The notes: generated by a model not told the origin, from the letters alone. A stretch of DNA of 64,000 nt from Haloferax mucosum ATCC BAA-1512 (GCF_000337815.1 NZ_AOLN01000011.1:310001-374000); one strand, 5' to 3'. Positions 1-7,860 are shown, counted from the first letter of the stretch. Program-made: numbers and translations.

Positions 1-369
1 CCGACGGTCATCACGTTCCTCGTCGAGGACGCGCTCGCGGCGGACATGATTATCTCCTACCGCATCACCAACTTCTTCTGGCTCGTGTTCTTCACCACGG
101 CCGGAATCGGCCTCCTCGCCGACGTCCCGATTTTGATGGTGCTTCTCAACAGCGAGGGCATCACGTTCGACGTGATGTGGAATCGCTGGCGCGAGATTAC
201 CGTCGTCATCCTCGCGCTCGCGGCGGTGTTCACCCCGGCGAGCATCACGACGATGTTCCTCGTGACGATTCCGCTGATGGTCGCATACGGCGTCGGTCTC
301 GGAGTGCTGTTCGTAATCACGTTCGGCGGGCGTCGGAACCTCGCACCCGCCCGTCGGATACTCGAATAG
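1..369 (+). CDS. tatC: TatC twin-arginine translocase subunit, C-terminal fragment
   Basis: The reading frame is open from base 1, so the gene starts before the window; 122 residues are visible. TatC is the polytopic membrane subunit that recognises twin-arginine signal peptides and exports folded proteins, the main export route in haloarchaea. The visible part has about three hydrophobic segments and TatC-like landmarks: an F-W pair in a helix, a following G..ADVPILM stretch, an R-x-x-R pair before the next helix, and F-T-P-A-S before the last pair of helices. It ends in a short basic tail. Haloarchaea usually carry two TatC paralogues (TatCo and the double-length TatCt); the fragment alone does not tell which this is. 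Confidence 0.85.
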   Translation, partial: PTVITFLVEDALAADMIISYRITNFFWLVFFTTAGIGLLADVPILMVLLNSEGITFDVMWNRWREITVVILALAAVFTPASITTMFLVTIPLMVAYGVGLGVLFVITFGGRRNLAPARRILE

Positions 370-431
370 CCCGCTCCGACCAACCAATCGAGTGACACCG
401 GAGGTATCGGCGCTGAGACCGTTGAAAAGGC

Positions 432-452
432 GTTAAGTATTCTCATGAGAAT
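432..452 (+). promoter_or_regulatory. TATA-like box and 14-bp palindrome, putative autoregulatory operator
   Basis: GTTAAGTATT (432-441) lies about 25 nt before the ATG at 461, the right place for a leaderless promoter. A perfect palindrome, ATTCTCATGAGAAT, covers 439-452, between the TATA box and the start codon. The downstream gene encodes a ribbon-helix-helix protein, a family that binds short palindromes and often represses itself. Autoregulation is inference. Confidence 0.5.
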
Positions 453-460
453 CGCAGAGT

Positions 461-637
461 ATGGCCAAGATAAGTGTCGAGATTCCCGACGAGTTGCTCA
501 CCGACCTCGACGAGCACGTCGGCGACGACAAGAAATTCGTAAACCGGAGCGATGCGGTCCGCGCGTCGATTCGAAAGACGCTGGACATCCTCGACGAAAT
601 CGACGAGCGACACAACCGACTCGACGAAGATGAGTGA
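461..637 (+). CDS. Ribbon-helix-helix (CopG/MetJ-type) DNA-binding protein, 58 aa
   Basis: This short frame starts MAKISVEIPDELLTDLDEHV and continues through a NRSDAVRASIRKTL segment. That is the family layout: a beta strand at about residues 2-8 that lies in the DNA major groove, then two helices, with the N-R-S-x-A-V turn typical of RHH repressors. The tail is strongly acidic. RHH proteins bind DNA as dimers and commonly repress nearby genes. Its last 8 nt overlap the ATG (630) of the transporter gene that follows, so the two are probably translated together. A TATA box and a palindromic site sit just upstream. The start at 461 is the only in-frame ATG that keeps the whole beta strand. Confidence 0.85.
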   Translation: MAKISVEIPDELLTDLDEHVGDDKKFVNRSDAVRASIRKTLDILDEIDERHNRLDEDE

Positions 638-1349
638 CGGGCGGGCGGAGGTCGGTCAAATCACGCTCGTCGGACTGTTCGTCACGGCGCTGACGACCGC
701 ACAGCTGACCGCATCGAAACTGCTGGCCATTCCGCTTCCGTCGTTCATCGGCGAACTGCCGTTCGTCGGCGCGGCGATTCTCATGCCGGGAGCGGCGCTG
801 GCGTACGCGCTCACGTTCTTCGCGTCGGACTGTTACTCCGAACTCTACGGCCGTCGGGCCGCGCAGACGATGGTGAACGTCGGCTTCGCAATGAACTTCG
901 TGCTCCTCGTACTCGTCTGGGGGACCATCGCGGCACCCGCCGCAGACGCCGAATTCGCCGGCAACTTCGCCGAGGTGCTCTCTTCGGGAACGAACATCGT
1001 CGTCGGGAGCCTCTTTGCGTACCTCGTGAGTCAAAACTGGGACGTCATCGTCTTCCACAAAATCCGGGATGCGACCGACGGGTCGCTCCTGTGGCTCCGA
1101 AATATCGCTTCGACGGCGACGAGTCAGGCGTTCGACACGGTCATCTTCGTCGGCGTCGCGTTCTTCGTCGCACCGAAGGTGCTCGGTATCGGGCAGGTGC
1201 TCGAAGGGAACGTACTCGTCGGACTCATCATCGGACAGTACCTCCTAAAACTCCTCATCGCAATCGTCGATACGCCGTTCGTCTACGGAACCGTTGCACT
1301 CCTCGGTGGCAGAGCAGACGCCGCAGACGACGGTTGGGTCGCAGACTGA
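630..1349 (+). CDS. yhhQ: YhhQ/DUF165 family queuosine-precursor (preQ0) transporter
   Basis: The 239-residue membrane protein has about six hydrophobic segments (near residues 10-33, 45-66, 78-102, 120-140, 158-180 and 190-225). The family signature SDCYSELYGRR is at about 66-76, with a conserved S-Q-A-F-D-T at 165-170 and V-D-T-P-F at 213-217. YhhQ proteins import preQ0/preQ1 or queuine; in archaea the likely use is archaeosine in the tRNA D-loop. I chose ATG 630 rather than the longer frame from 552, because upstream codons overlap the RHH gene in another frame and are not hydrophobic. The 8-nt overlap with the RHH gene suggests that it regulates this transporter, though nothing here shows the signal it responds to. 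Confidence 0.85.
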   Translation: MSDGRAEVGQITLVGLFVTALTTAQLTASKLLAIPLPSFIGELPFVGAAILMPGAALAYALTFFASDCYSELYGRRAAQTMVNVGFAMNFVLLVLVWGTIAAPAADAEFAGNFAEVLSSGTNIVVGSLFAYLVSQNWDVIVFHKIRDATDGSLLWLRNIASTATSQAFDTVIFVGVAFFVAPKVLGIGQVLEGNVLVGLIIGQYLLKLLIAIVDTPFVYGTVALLGGRADAADDGWVAD

Positions 1350-1401
1350 GAGACGACGCCGTCGGACGGTTTATCTCTTTTGGTAGCATACCACACATTG
1401 T

Positions 1402-1578
1402 ATGGCTGTCGAGCGTCGCATCCGTCTCACCGAGCGAGACGGCATGGAGATGGGAATCCGCTGTCCGAACTGTGGGACATACACGTCGTTCGGCGACATC
1501 CTTGCGACGGGACACTGTCGCGGCGGTTGGAAAGGGTGTCAGACGGGTCTCCGACTCGACCTCGTGATAGTCGAGTGA
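1402..1578 (+). CDS. Small zinc-finger protein, 58 aa
   Basis: The frame encodes MAVERRIRLTERDGMEMGIR followed by CPNCGTY and later CRGGWKGC. The four cysteines form a C-x2-C ... C-x5-C set consistent with one zinc site (about residues 21, 24, 39 and 45). Haloarchaea encode many such micro-proteins below 70 residues, and few have known roles. The gene follows yhhQ after 52 nt on the same strand; the gap contains a TTTATCTCTTTTGG run that could end yhhQ transcription or act as a weak promoter. No partner can be named. Codon use with G/C third positions fits a real gene. Confidence 0.7.
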   Translation: MAVERRIRLTERDGMEMGIRCPNCGTYTSFGDILATGHCRGGWKGCQTGLRLDLVIVE

Positions 1579-1645
1579 AAAGAGACGGTGTGGCGGCGAA
1601 CGCCCGACCGCTCGGACGCAACGACGAATGGATACTGAGTGGAAC

Positions 1646-2047
1646 TCAGATGGTCGCGTCGGCGTTCGGCGACTCGTTCAGATAGAGGTACGCGGCCGCG
1701 ATAGAGAAGACGGCCTCGCCGCTCTTCGAGAGAACCGCCATGTCGTTGAGCGGGCCGTTCATGACGAAGAACGCGACAATCTGCGCCAGCGCGAACGCGA
1801 TGGCGACGAGATAGAACTCACGCCGCCATAACTTGCTCAGGTAGACGGCGATACCCGCGAGGAAGCCGACACCAGCGAGGACGAACAGAATCGCCTGCGT
1901 CTGGTTGAACCCCATCACCACCGGTGCGAGCGAGAGATGAGCGTACACGGACGCTAACGCACCGAGGATGGCGACGTACGGAACGATACCCGACGGTAAT
2001 CCGGTGAACAGCGATTGTGACTCGGCAGTCGTCGTATCTGCTGACAT
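1646..2047 (-). CDS. Four-helix integral membrane protein, unknown function
   Basis: The 133-residue protein starts MSADTTTAESQSLFTGLPSG and then has four strongly hydrophobic stretches (about residues 22-42, 50-72, 80-98 and 105-122), ending in a short acidic tail. I chose ATG 2047; the frame stays open to 2104, but the extra residues are neither hydrophobic nor conserved in feel. I recognise no catalytic motif or transporter signature. It is a single gene between the convergent zinc micro-protein and RlmE. The upstream sequence contains CCAACAATAATATTTTCC, which supplies a TATA-like element about 30 nt before the start. Confidence 0.7.
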   Translation of the reverse strand: MSADTTTAESQSLFTGLPSGIVPYVAILGALASVYAHLSLAPVVMGFNQTQAILFVLAGVGFLAGIAVYLSKLWRREFYLVAIAFALAQIVAFFVMNGPLNDMAVLSKSGEAVFSIAAAYLYLNESPNADATI

Positions 2048-2157
2048 GAGACTCCCTAGCAGAGTCGTGTCACCCAACAATAATATTTTCCCTGACTTAG
2101 ACACGATTTATGTGGAATTCTACGTCGATGACGCGGGAGCTACCGAGGTCAGCGCGC

Positions 2158-2931
2158 TCAGTCGTCGATTGGTTCGGCGAAGGCGAACCGCGGCTTCACG
2201 TCGGTGATGCGAACAGTCGGCGTGTCGCCAGCCTCCGTGTCAGAAACGAAGACGGTGAAGTCCTCGACTTTGGCGATGCCGTCGCCTTCGCTTCCGACAT
2301 CGACGATTTCGACGTCGAGTTCGTCGCCTACGCGGACCGGAGCGGTGAGGAAGTGCTTGCCGACGAGATACTGCTCGGAGGAACTGTCGCGGGAGGCTTT
2401 CGGTCGAATCGACCGGACGTACTGGAACTCCGGTTCCATGTCGGCGCGGAAGTCCGCGAGGTCCTGTCCGTCGAACACCTTCACGGCGAAATCGCCGCCG
2501 GTGGCGAGGAGTTCCTGTGCGACCTCGAACGCCTGCCGAGCGAGGTAGATAGAGCGAGCGTGGTCGAGCGAGTACTCGCCGGTCATGTTCGGTGCCATGT
2601 CGGAGACGACGGCGTCGGCACCCGCCTCGCCGATACTGGCCGTGAGTCGCTCTTTCGTCTCGTCTTCGGTCATGTCGCCGCGAATCGTCTCGATATTGTG
2701 GTGGTCGAGGTCTCGGATTCGCTGGAGATCGACGCCGACGACCTTGCCGTGGTCGCCGACCCTCTCGGAGGCGACCTGAAGCCACCCACCGGGGGCGGCA
2801 CCGAGGTCAACGACGGTGTTTCCGGGTCCGAACAGCCCAGCGTCCTCGTCGAGTTGCTTCAACTTGTATGCCGAACGAGCGCGGTAGCCCTCCTGTTTGG
2901 CCTTGTTGTAGTAATGGTCCTTGCGCGCCAT
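2158..2931 (-). CDS. rlmE: RlmE/FtsJ-type 23S rRNA 2'-O-ribose methyltransferase with TRAM domain
   Basis: RlmE methylates the 2'-OH of a U in the A-loop of large-subunit rRNA using S-adenosylmethionine. The 257-residue protein has the FtsJ Rossmann fold: SAM motif VVDLGAAPGGW at 40-50 and the K-D-K-E catalytic tetrad at K23, D111 (SDMAPN), K151 and E186. The spacing matches the Escherichia coli enzyme closely. Residues from about 195 to 250 form a TRAM domain (VGDELDVEIVDVGSEGDGIA), an RNA-binding beta barrel that archaeal RlmE has and the bacterial enzyme lacks. I chose ATG 2931 because MARKDHYYNKAK is the conserved N-terminus; the frame extends upstream without homology. Confidence 0.93.
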   Translation of the reverse strand: MARKDHYYNKAKQEGYRARSAYKLKQLDEDAGLFGPGNTVVDLGAAPGGWLQVASERVGDHGKVVGVDLQRIRDLDHHNIETIRGDMTEDETKERLTASIGEAGADAVVSDMAPNMTGEYSLDHARSIYLARQAFEVAQELLATGGDFAVKVFDGQDLADFRADMEPEFQYVRSIRPKASRDSSSEQYLVGKHFLTAPVRVGDELDVEIVDVGSEGDGIAKVEDFTVFVSDTEAGDTPTVRITDVKPRFAFAEPIDD

Positions 2932-3112
2932 GGTTATCTCACTCGGTTGTCCGACACGTTCAGCGTGGAGACGGCCGGCGAATTCGCGTTCATATCGGGT
3001 GTGACGTGGTCGAACCGGAAAGGCACATCGGATACCGTCTGGAAACATCCGGTTCGAGCGCGGGCGCTGTGGCGTGGGCGTCGTCGATGTGGTCAGTGTG
3101 GGGTCGATACGG

Positions 3113-3892
3113 TCAGCGCGGGGTCGATTCCGTCTGCGGTCCGCGAAACGCCGACAGGGAGTCCGCGTCCTCGCCGGCTCTCGAGAGGATAGTCACGATG
3201 TCGTCCGGTTGGATAACCGTGTCTCCGTGAGGGGTGAGTTCGCGGTCGTCGCGCTCGATGGCGATGACGAGCGTCTCTTCGTCAAGAATACCCTGCCCTG
3301 ACGCGGCTTCCAACGTGAGCGTGGCGATAGGAGCGTCGGATTGGACGGTGACCTCGACGACGCTCGCGTCGCCTGTGAGGCTGATGAAGTCGTTCGCTTC
3401 GGGTGCGTGACCACCATCGTCGGGGTCGAATGGCCCGTAGGGAGCGAACAGTTCCTCTTCGAGCAGGTCTTCGTCTTTGATGTGGATGCCGATGTCCGTG
3501 AGCCGCCGCGCGATGCGCCGGAGATCGCTTGTGCTCTCGCCGACGGCGAGGGCGTGAAGGTTGCGACGGCCGGTCATCAGTGTCCGGACGTTGATGACGC
3601 CGGGAATCTCCCGTGCCTCGTGAGCGAGTGCCTCGCGCTCGGTCACGGGAACGTCGCAGAGATAGAGATTGGTGAGCTTGCCGCCGGCCAGTTCGAAGTC
3701 GATCTTCGTGGTGGACCCGCGGATAATTCCGGAGTCTTCGAGCTTGTGAATCCGGTTCCGGATCGTCGCTCCGGAGACACCGGCCTCCGCCGCGAGCGTG
3801 CTGGCGGACATGTTACGCGCATCGTCCATGAGCGCATAGAGGATGCGCCGGTCAATCTCGTCGAGCCGGTGGTCGGTATTTCGATATGGCAT
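3113..3892 (-). CDS. Lrp/AsnC-type regulator with C-terminal TrkA-C (RCK_C) domain
   Basis: The 259-residue protein begins with an AsnC-type winged helix (about residues 8-62: LDEIDRRILYALMDDAR, then SGATIRNRIHKLEDSGII). A ligand-binding region follows at about 65-145, and then a TrkA-C-like domain at about 170-245 (DASVVEVTV, ILDEETLVIAIERDD, GDTVIQPDDIVTIL). TrkA-C domains bind small ligands in K+ channels and transporters, so this looks like a metabolite-sensing transcription factor. It is transcribed away from the amino-acid permease at 4500, which is a plausible target. A TATA-like TTATATGAG lies about 50 nt upstream, and TTTCGAGTTTCGA between them repeats a 6-nt motif. Confidence 0.88.
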   Translation of the reverse strand: MPYRNTDHRLDEIDRRILYALMDDARNMSASTLAAEAGVSGATIRNRIHKLEDSGIIRGSTTKIDFELAGGKLTNLYLCDVPVTEREALAHEAREIPGVINVRTLMTGRRNLHALAVGESTSDLRRIARRLTDIGIHIKDEDLLEEELFAPYGPFDPDDGGHAPEANDFISLTGDASVVEVTVQSDAPIATLTLEAASGQGILDEETLVIAIERDDRELTPHGDTVIQPDDIVTILSRAGEDADSLSAFRGPQTESTPR

Positions 3893-4266
3893 TTTTGGAG
3901 GTTTCGAGTTTCGATTTGCGAAGTTAGATACCCGGTGTACTCATATAACGCTTGTTTGAGAGGCACCGATGTCCGATACGGAACGACTCGTCGAGCGACT
4001 TCGAGCGACAGCGAGACCACGAAACGCGTTCACGACGTGTTGTCCGGCCGGGAATGACCCAGCAGTGCCAAATTCGACGCTGTCGTCCCTAGTAGAGGTT
4101 CCAGCGATACTGAGTCGAGGTGATGGTGTCCGAGTCCACGTTATCCTCTTTTCTCTTTTCTCTTCTCACGCCGTGTAGATTCGATATTAGAAATGAAACC
4201 CGCCTGAATTTCCAAATTTGAAATAAAAAGCATTAGTTTATAGTATTCTACAACCGAATAGCGGCC
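3893..4266. other. 374-bp divergent intergenic region
   Basis: The region separates the Lrp-type regulator (minus) from the 78-aa protein and permease (plus). It holds the minus-strand TATA-like element near 3940-3948, a pyrimidine-rich tract at about 4144-4168, and a clearly A/T-rich stretch at 4175-4255 containing the plus-strand promoter. A frame at 3969-4178 begins like a haloarchaeal protein (MSDTERLVERLRATA) but soon loses protein character. I treat it as non-coding. Confidence 0.6.
4236..4242 (+). promoter_or_regulatory. TATA box of the permease operon
   Basis: GTTTATA sits about 28 nt before the ATG at 4267, inside an A/T-rich block. The spacing predicts a leaderless transcript. AAATTTGAAATAAAAAG just upstream could supply the BRE or regulator sites. 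Confidence 0.6.
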
Positions 4267-4503
4267 ATGAAGAAGACAGATATCGTCGGAACAGTCGTCG
4301 AATCGGCGTTCGGCGCCGACCACACGGCGGCCGCTTTCTGTTCGCACAGCGCCGTCTGTCTCGTTCAGGGCACCGCGAGTGAGACAGCGATGCGTCTCGC
4401 AAGCCAGACCGGCTTCACGGCCGTCTCGACCGCGATACGGAATCGCGGCCGGGAGTTCTCGGCGTTGCGAGTGAAAACAGACAGCACGGAGGTAGGCGGA
4501 TGA
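4267..4503 (+). CDS. 78-aa protein translationally coupled to the amino-acid permease
   Basis: The frame overlaps the permease start by 4 nt (ATGA) and lies directly behind a well-placed TATA box, so it is very likely the first gene of that transcript. The protein starts MKKTDIVGTVVESAFGADHT, has three cysteines of which two lie at C-S-H-S-A-V-C (about residues 26-32), and a basic second half (AIRNRGREF). There is no signal peptide or clear membrane helix. I do not recognise the family. Roles such as permease regulator or small accessory subunit are guesses from position only. Confidence 0.65.
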   Translation: MKKTDIVGTVVESAFGADHTAAAFCSHSAVCLVQGTASETAMRLASQTGFTAVSTAIRNRGREFSALRVKTDSTEVGG

Positions 4504-6743
4504 GCGACGAAGAACTCGCAAAAGACCTCGGTCTCCTGTCGGCGCTGACCATCGGAATCGGGACGATGATCGGTGCGGGTATCTTCGTCTTACCCGGTGC
4601 CGCGGCCAGAGCCGCTGGTCCGGTCGTCGTCGCTTCGTTCGTCGTCGGCGGTCTCATCGCGCTGGTGAACGCGTTGTCGGTCTCCGAGCTCGGAACGGCC
4701 ATGCCAAAAGCCGGTGGTGGCTATTACTACGTCAACCGCGCGCTCGGACCGCTGTTCGGCTCTATCGCGGGTCTCGGTGACTGGATGGGGTTAGCGTTCG
4801 CTTCCGCGTTCTACAGTATCGGCTTCGGGCAGTACCTTGCGACACTGATCCCAATGTCCGGAGTGGCCTTTCTCAACGAGGTGCAGGTCGGTGCGGTCGT
4901 CGCCGGTGCCGTCTTCGTCGGCGTGAATTACATCGGTGCCAAAGAGACCGGCGGCGTGCAGACGGTCATCGTCACCATCTTGCTGATGATTCTCACCCTC
5001 TTTGCCGTGCAGGGCTGGCTCTCGTTCGACGTTGCGACGCTCCTCGGCGACGGTGGTGTCGCGCCGTTCGGGTACGGTGCCATACTGCCGGGGACGGCGC
5101 TCGTGTTCGTCTCGTTTCTCGGCTACGCGAAGATTGCGACCGTCGCCGAGGAGTTGAAAAACCCCGGTCGAAATCTGCCGTTGGCGGTCATCGGGAGCGT
5201 CACCATCGTGACGATTCTCTACGCGATTCTCGTGAGCATCATGCTCGGCGTGGTGCCGTGGCCGGAACTAAACGAGAGCGCACCGCTGACGCAGGCGACG
5301 CGGGTCGCGTTCCCCGGCGGACTCGCCGGTCTCGCCGTCACCGTCGTGACGCTGGGTGCACTGCTTGCGACCGCTTCCAGTGCGAACGCGTCGATTCTGG
5401 CGTCGGCCCGGATTAACTTCGCAATGGGCCGAGATAAAATCGTCACCAACTGGCTCAACAAAATCCACCCGAACTACGCGACCCCCTACCGTTCGATTCT
5501 CGTCACGGGTGTGGTTATCATCCTCTTTATCGCGGCGCTCGGCCGGGACATCGAGGTGCTTGCGAAAGCCGCGACAGCTCTTCATCTCGTCGTCTACGCG
5601 CTTATGAACGCGGCGCTCATCGTCTTCCGGGAGACGGACCCGGAGTACGACCCGGAGTTTACGGTTCCGCTCTACCCGCTCACACCGATCGTCGGTATCG
5701 CGGTGTCGCTTGGTCTGCTGGCGTACGTCGGCAGGGAGGAACTCCTCCTCTCGGGACTGTTCATCGTCGGTGCCGTCGTCTGGTACTTCGCGTATGCACG
5801 CAACCACGTCGATAGACAGGGGTTGCTCGGGCGGTACATCCTCTCCCGGAGCGACGGCTTGCCACCCACGGTCGTCGAAGCGGCGGCGACGGTCGCCCCG
5901 AATGGGACGGGTCGCGTCGATACTGCGCCGACGACGATGGTCGCCGTTTCGAACCCACGAACCGAGCGAGCGCTCGTGACGCTTGCGGCGGCGATTGCGA
6001 AGTCCGACGGCGGACGAGTGGTCGTGACGCACGTCATTCAAGTGCCGGACCAGACCTCCCTTGCGGCCGCCGCCGACCAGCGCGACCGCATCTCACAGAC
6101 GTCCAAACAGCTCATGGCCGACGCGCGAACCGACGCCGAACAGTTGGGCGTGCCGGTTGACACGAAGACGGTTCTCTCTCACGAGGGTCTCGACGAGGTG
6201 TTCGACGTGGCACGCGAACACGGCGTCAACAGGCTCGTGATAGGCCACAGCGGCGCAAAGATCGCTGGCGGGCGTGTCGAAGGCCCGCTGGACGAACTGA
6301 CTCACGACCTCCCGTGTGACGTGCTCGTCCTCGACGGGCAGACGTTCGACCCGAGCGAGATACTGCTCCCGACCGCGGGTGGCTATTCGTCCGGCCTGTC
6401 CGCCGAGGTCGCACGGGCGTTACAAGAGACGACCGACGCCCGCATCTCGGTGCTACACGTCGCCGACGAGGCCACGACCGGCCGTGCATTCCTCGAACAG
6501 TGGGTCGCAGAACACGAACTCGACGGGGTCGAGTTGCTGGTCGAGACGGGTGACGTGGAGACCGCAATCAGAGAGGCGGCGGCAGGCAAGTCGCTCGTCC
6601 TCGTCGGAGCGACGGAGTCTGGTCTGCTGTCACGACTCGTCGGCGGGTCGTTGACGCTATCCGTCCTCAACGACCTCGACACGGACGTGTTGCTGGCCGA
6701 GCGCCCGCGGGAACGGTCGCTTCGTGAGCGACTGTTCGGCTAA
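4500..6743 (+). CDS. APC-superfamily amino-acid permease fused to two UspA domains
   Basis: The 747-residue protein combines an N-terminal APC permease (about residues 1-440, some 12 hydrophobic segments) with two universal-stress-protein domains (about 475-620 and 622-735). The permease opens with IGIGTMIGAGIFVLPG, the substrate-binding loop of APC transporters, and later has GYAKIATVAEELKNPGRNLP, also typical. The UspA domains show the nucleotide-loop pattern G-H-S-G...G-x-V near residue 580 and V-G-A-T-E-S-G near 700. The second copy is less complete. Such fusions are common in haloarchaea and annotated as cationic amino-acid transporters, with the Usp part thought to gate uptake by nucleotide binding; substrate is not decided by the sequence. 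The divergent Lrp-type regulator fits amino-acid control. Confidence 0.9.
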   Translation: MSDEELAKDLGLLSALTIGIGTMIGAGIFVLPGAAARAAGPVVVASFVVGGLIALVNALSVSELGTAMPKAGGGYYYVNRALGPLFGSIAGLGDWMGLAFASAFYSIGFGQYLATLIPMSGVAFLNEVQVGAVVAGAVFVGVNYIGAKETGGVQTVIVTILLMILTLFAVQGWLSFDVATLLGDGGVAPFGYGAILPGTALVFVSFLGYAKIATVAEELKNPGRNLPLAVIGSVTIVTILYAILVSIMLGVVPWPELNESAPLTQATRVAFPGGLAGLAVTVVTLGALLATASSANASILASARINFAMGRDKIVTNWLNKIHPNYATPYRSILVTGVVIILFIAALGRDIEVLAKAATALHLVVYALMNAALIVFRETDPEYDPEFTVPLYPLTPIVGIAVSLGLLAYVGREELLLSGLFIVGAVVWYFAYARNHVDRQGLLGRYILSRSDGLPPTVVEAAATVAPNGTGRVDTAPTTMVAVSNPRTERALVTLAAAIAKSDGGRVVVTHVIQVPDQTSLAAAADQRDRISQTSKQLMADARTDAEQLGVPVDTKTVLSHEGLDEVFDVAREHGVNRLVIGHSGAKIAGGRVEGPLDELTHDLPCDVLVLDGQTFDPSEILLPTAGGYSSGLSAEVARALQETTDARISVLHVADEATTGRAFLEQWVAEHELDGVELLVETGDVETAIREAAAGKSLVLVGATESGLLSRLVGGSLTLSVLNDLDTDVLLAERPRERSLRERLFG

Positions 6744-6838
6744 CCAACGAGCCGAGAGGTCGCTCTCGAAGACTAGTCGGCGGTGGCCGTCGAAAACTCG
6801 GGGGAATACCGCCGTCGGCTTCCTTCGGGTGCGAACTG

Positions 6839-7270
6839 TCAGTCGTCGCCGACGAGTTCGTCGAACAGTGCAGAAACCCGAGCTTCGATGTCATCTCGAA
6901 TCTCTCGAACCGCGTCGAGGTCCTGCCCGTCGGGGTCGTCGAGCGCCCAGTCTCGGGCGTCGCCGCGCCACGTCATCGGACAGATTCCCTCCGCGGAACA
7001 GCCCATCGTGACGACGATATCGACGCCCATGATGTCGTCTTGGCTGATAGCTCGCGGCGTCTCGTCCGCGAGGTCGAAGCCGCGTTCTCCCATCACTTCG
7101 ACTACTTCGTCGTGAACGTGGTCGGCGGGGTCGGTCCCACCGGTTACGACCTCGATGTCGTCGCCGACGCCGCGCGTCGAACGCTCGCGGCGGGCGAACG
7201 CCGTCGCCATCTGGCTTCGGCCGGCGTTTTGGACGCAGACGAACGCGACCCGAGTCGGGTCGTCGCTCAT
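6839..7270 (-). CDS. arsC: Arsenate reductase / low-molecular-weight phosphatase-type ArsC
   Basis: The 143-residue protein has the LMW-phosphatase P-loop C-x5-R (C12 to R18, FVCVQNAGRSQ) and two further cysteines at C91 and C97 in VTMGCSAEGICPM. Thioredoxin-coupled ArsC enzymes use three cysteines in this arrangement to reduce arsenate to arsenite through a disulfide cascade, so arsenate reduction is more likely than tyrosine phosphatase activity. The acid D is in the DWALDDP loop (about 107-113). The gene starts inside the arsR stop (ATGA overlap), forming a two-gene operon. No arsenite pump gene lies next to it within the window. Confidence 0.88.
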   Translation of the reverse strand: MSDDPTRVAFVCVQNAGRSQMATAFARRERSTRGVGDDIEVVTGGTDPADHVHDEVVEVMGERGFDLADETPRAISQDDIMGVDIVVTMGCSAEGICPMTWRGDARDWALDDPDGQDLDAVREIRDDIEARVSALFDELVGDD

Positions 7271-7659
7271 TCGTCGTCACCTCGGTCGGCGTCGAGGGCG
7301 GTGAGAAGCCGTTCTGCGAGCGGTGTCGAGCGGTAGTATCGCCACGTGCCGTCCTTCCGGCGAGTGACGAGACCGGCGTCGGTGAGGTCGGAGAGCGCGT
7401 GGCTCACGGCGCTCTCGCTCACGTCGAGAAGCGGCGTAATCTCGCAGACGCAGAGTTCGTCGGCGGCAGTAAGCAACCGAACGACGCGGTACCGCGTGTC
7501 GTTTCCGAGCGCCTTCATCGCCGCGAGGTCGGCTTCGTATTCGTCCGGAAGGTCCGTTTTCAGTTCCGTGAGCTGAGCTAAACGCGCTTCGACGTCGGCG
7601 TCACAGCACGAACCGACTTCGTCTCGGATGAGGTTTCGGAGCCGCGTGGGAGCAGACAT
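7267..7659 (-). CDS. arsR: ArsR/SmtB-type metalloid-responsive repressor
   Basis: The 130-residue winged-helix protein has the ArsR metal-site motif ELCVCE at 68-73 in the first recognition helix (C70, C72) and an extra C18-C19 pair in an N-terminal extension. The DNA-recognition helix SESAVSHALSDL (81-92) and the wing RRKDGTWRYY (100-109) are clear. By analogy, binding of As(III) or Sb(III) by these cysteines would release DNA. ATG 7659 was chosen over an upstream in-frame ATG at 7677 because it places the start 27 nt from the TATA/operator. It is followed by arsC with a 4-nt overlap. Confidence 0.9.
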   Translation of the reverse strand: MSAPTRLRNLIRDEVGSCCDADVEARLAQLTELKTDLPDEYEADLAAMKALGNDTRYRVVRLLTAADELCVCEITPLLDVSESAVSHALSDLTDAGLVTRRKDGTWRYYRSTPLAERLLTALDADRGDDE

Positions 7660-7669
7660 ATTTGAGTGA

Positions 7670-7691
7670 TTGCGCAACTATTCATATGAAT
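7670..7691 (-). promoter_or_regulatory. Putative ArsR operator overlapping the arsRC promoter
   Basis: A perfect 12-bp palindrome, ATTCATATGAAT, covers 7680-7691, and a second 8-bp palindrome, TTGCGCAA, covers 7670-7677. The first lies 21-32 nt upstream of the arsR ATG, where a leaderless promoter's TATA box is expected, so repressor binding there would block TBP. Confidence 0.55.
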
Positions 7692-7860
7692 CCCGGGTGT
7701 GAAAGCAGAAAATAGATATCGCGTTATAATTCCTCTGGAGAAGATATTACCCACGTGCGGCCGTTCTAGACGGCGAGAGTATGAACGGCGCACGTTCGGC
7801 GACCCGCTCTCACAGCCGAAATCGGCGACCGAGTCAGGGACGAGAGAGTGTGTTCGACAG

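Noticed and set aside
3969-4178. Plus-strand frame starting MSDTERLVERLRATA in the Lrp-permease gap
   Set aside because: The first 15-20 codons look haloarchaeal, but the rest is cysteine- and hydrophobic-rich without a fold, runs through a pyrimidine tract and has no TATA box at the right distance. It may be a decayed gene start, but I cannot support a CDS.
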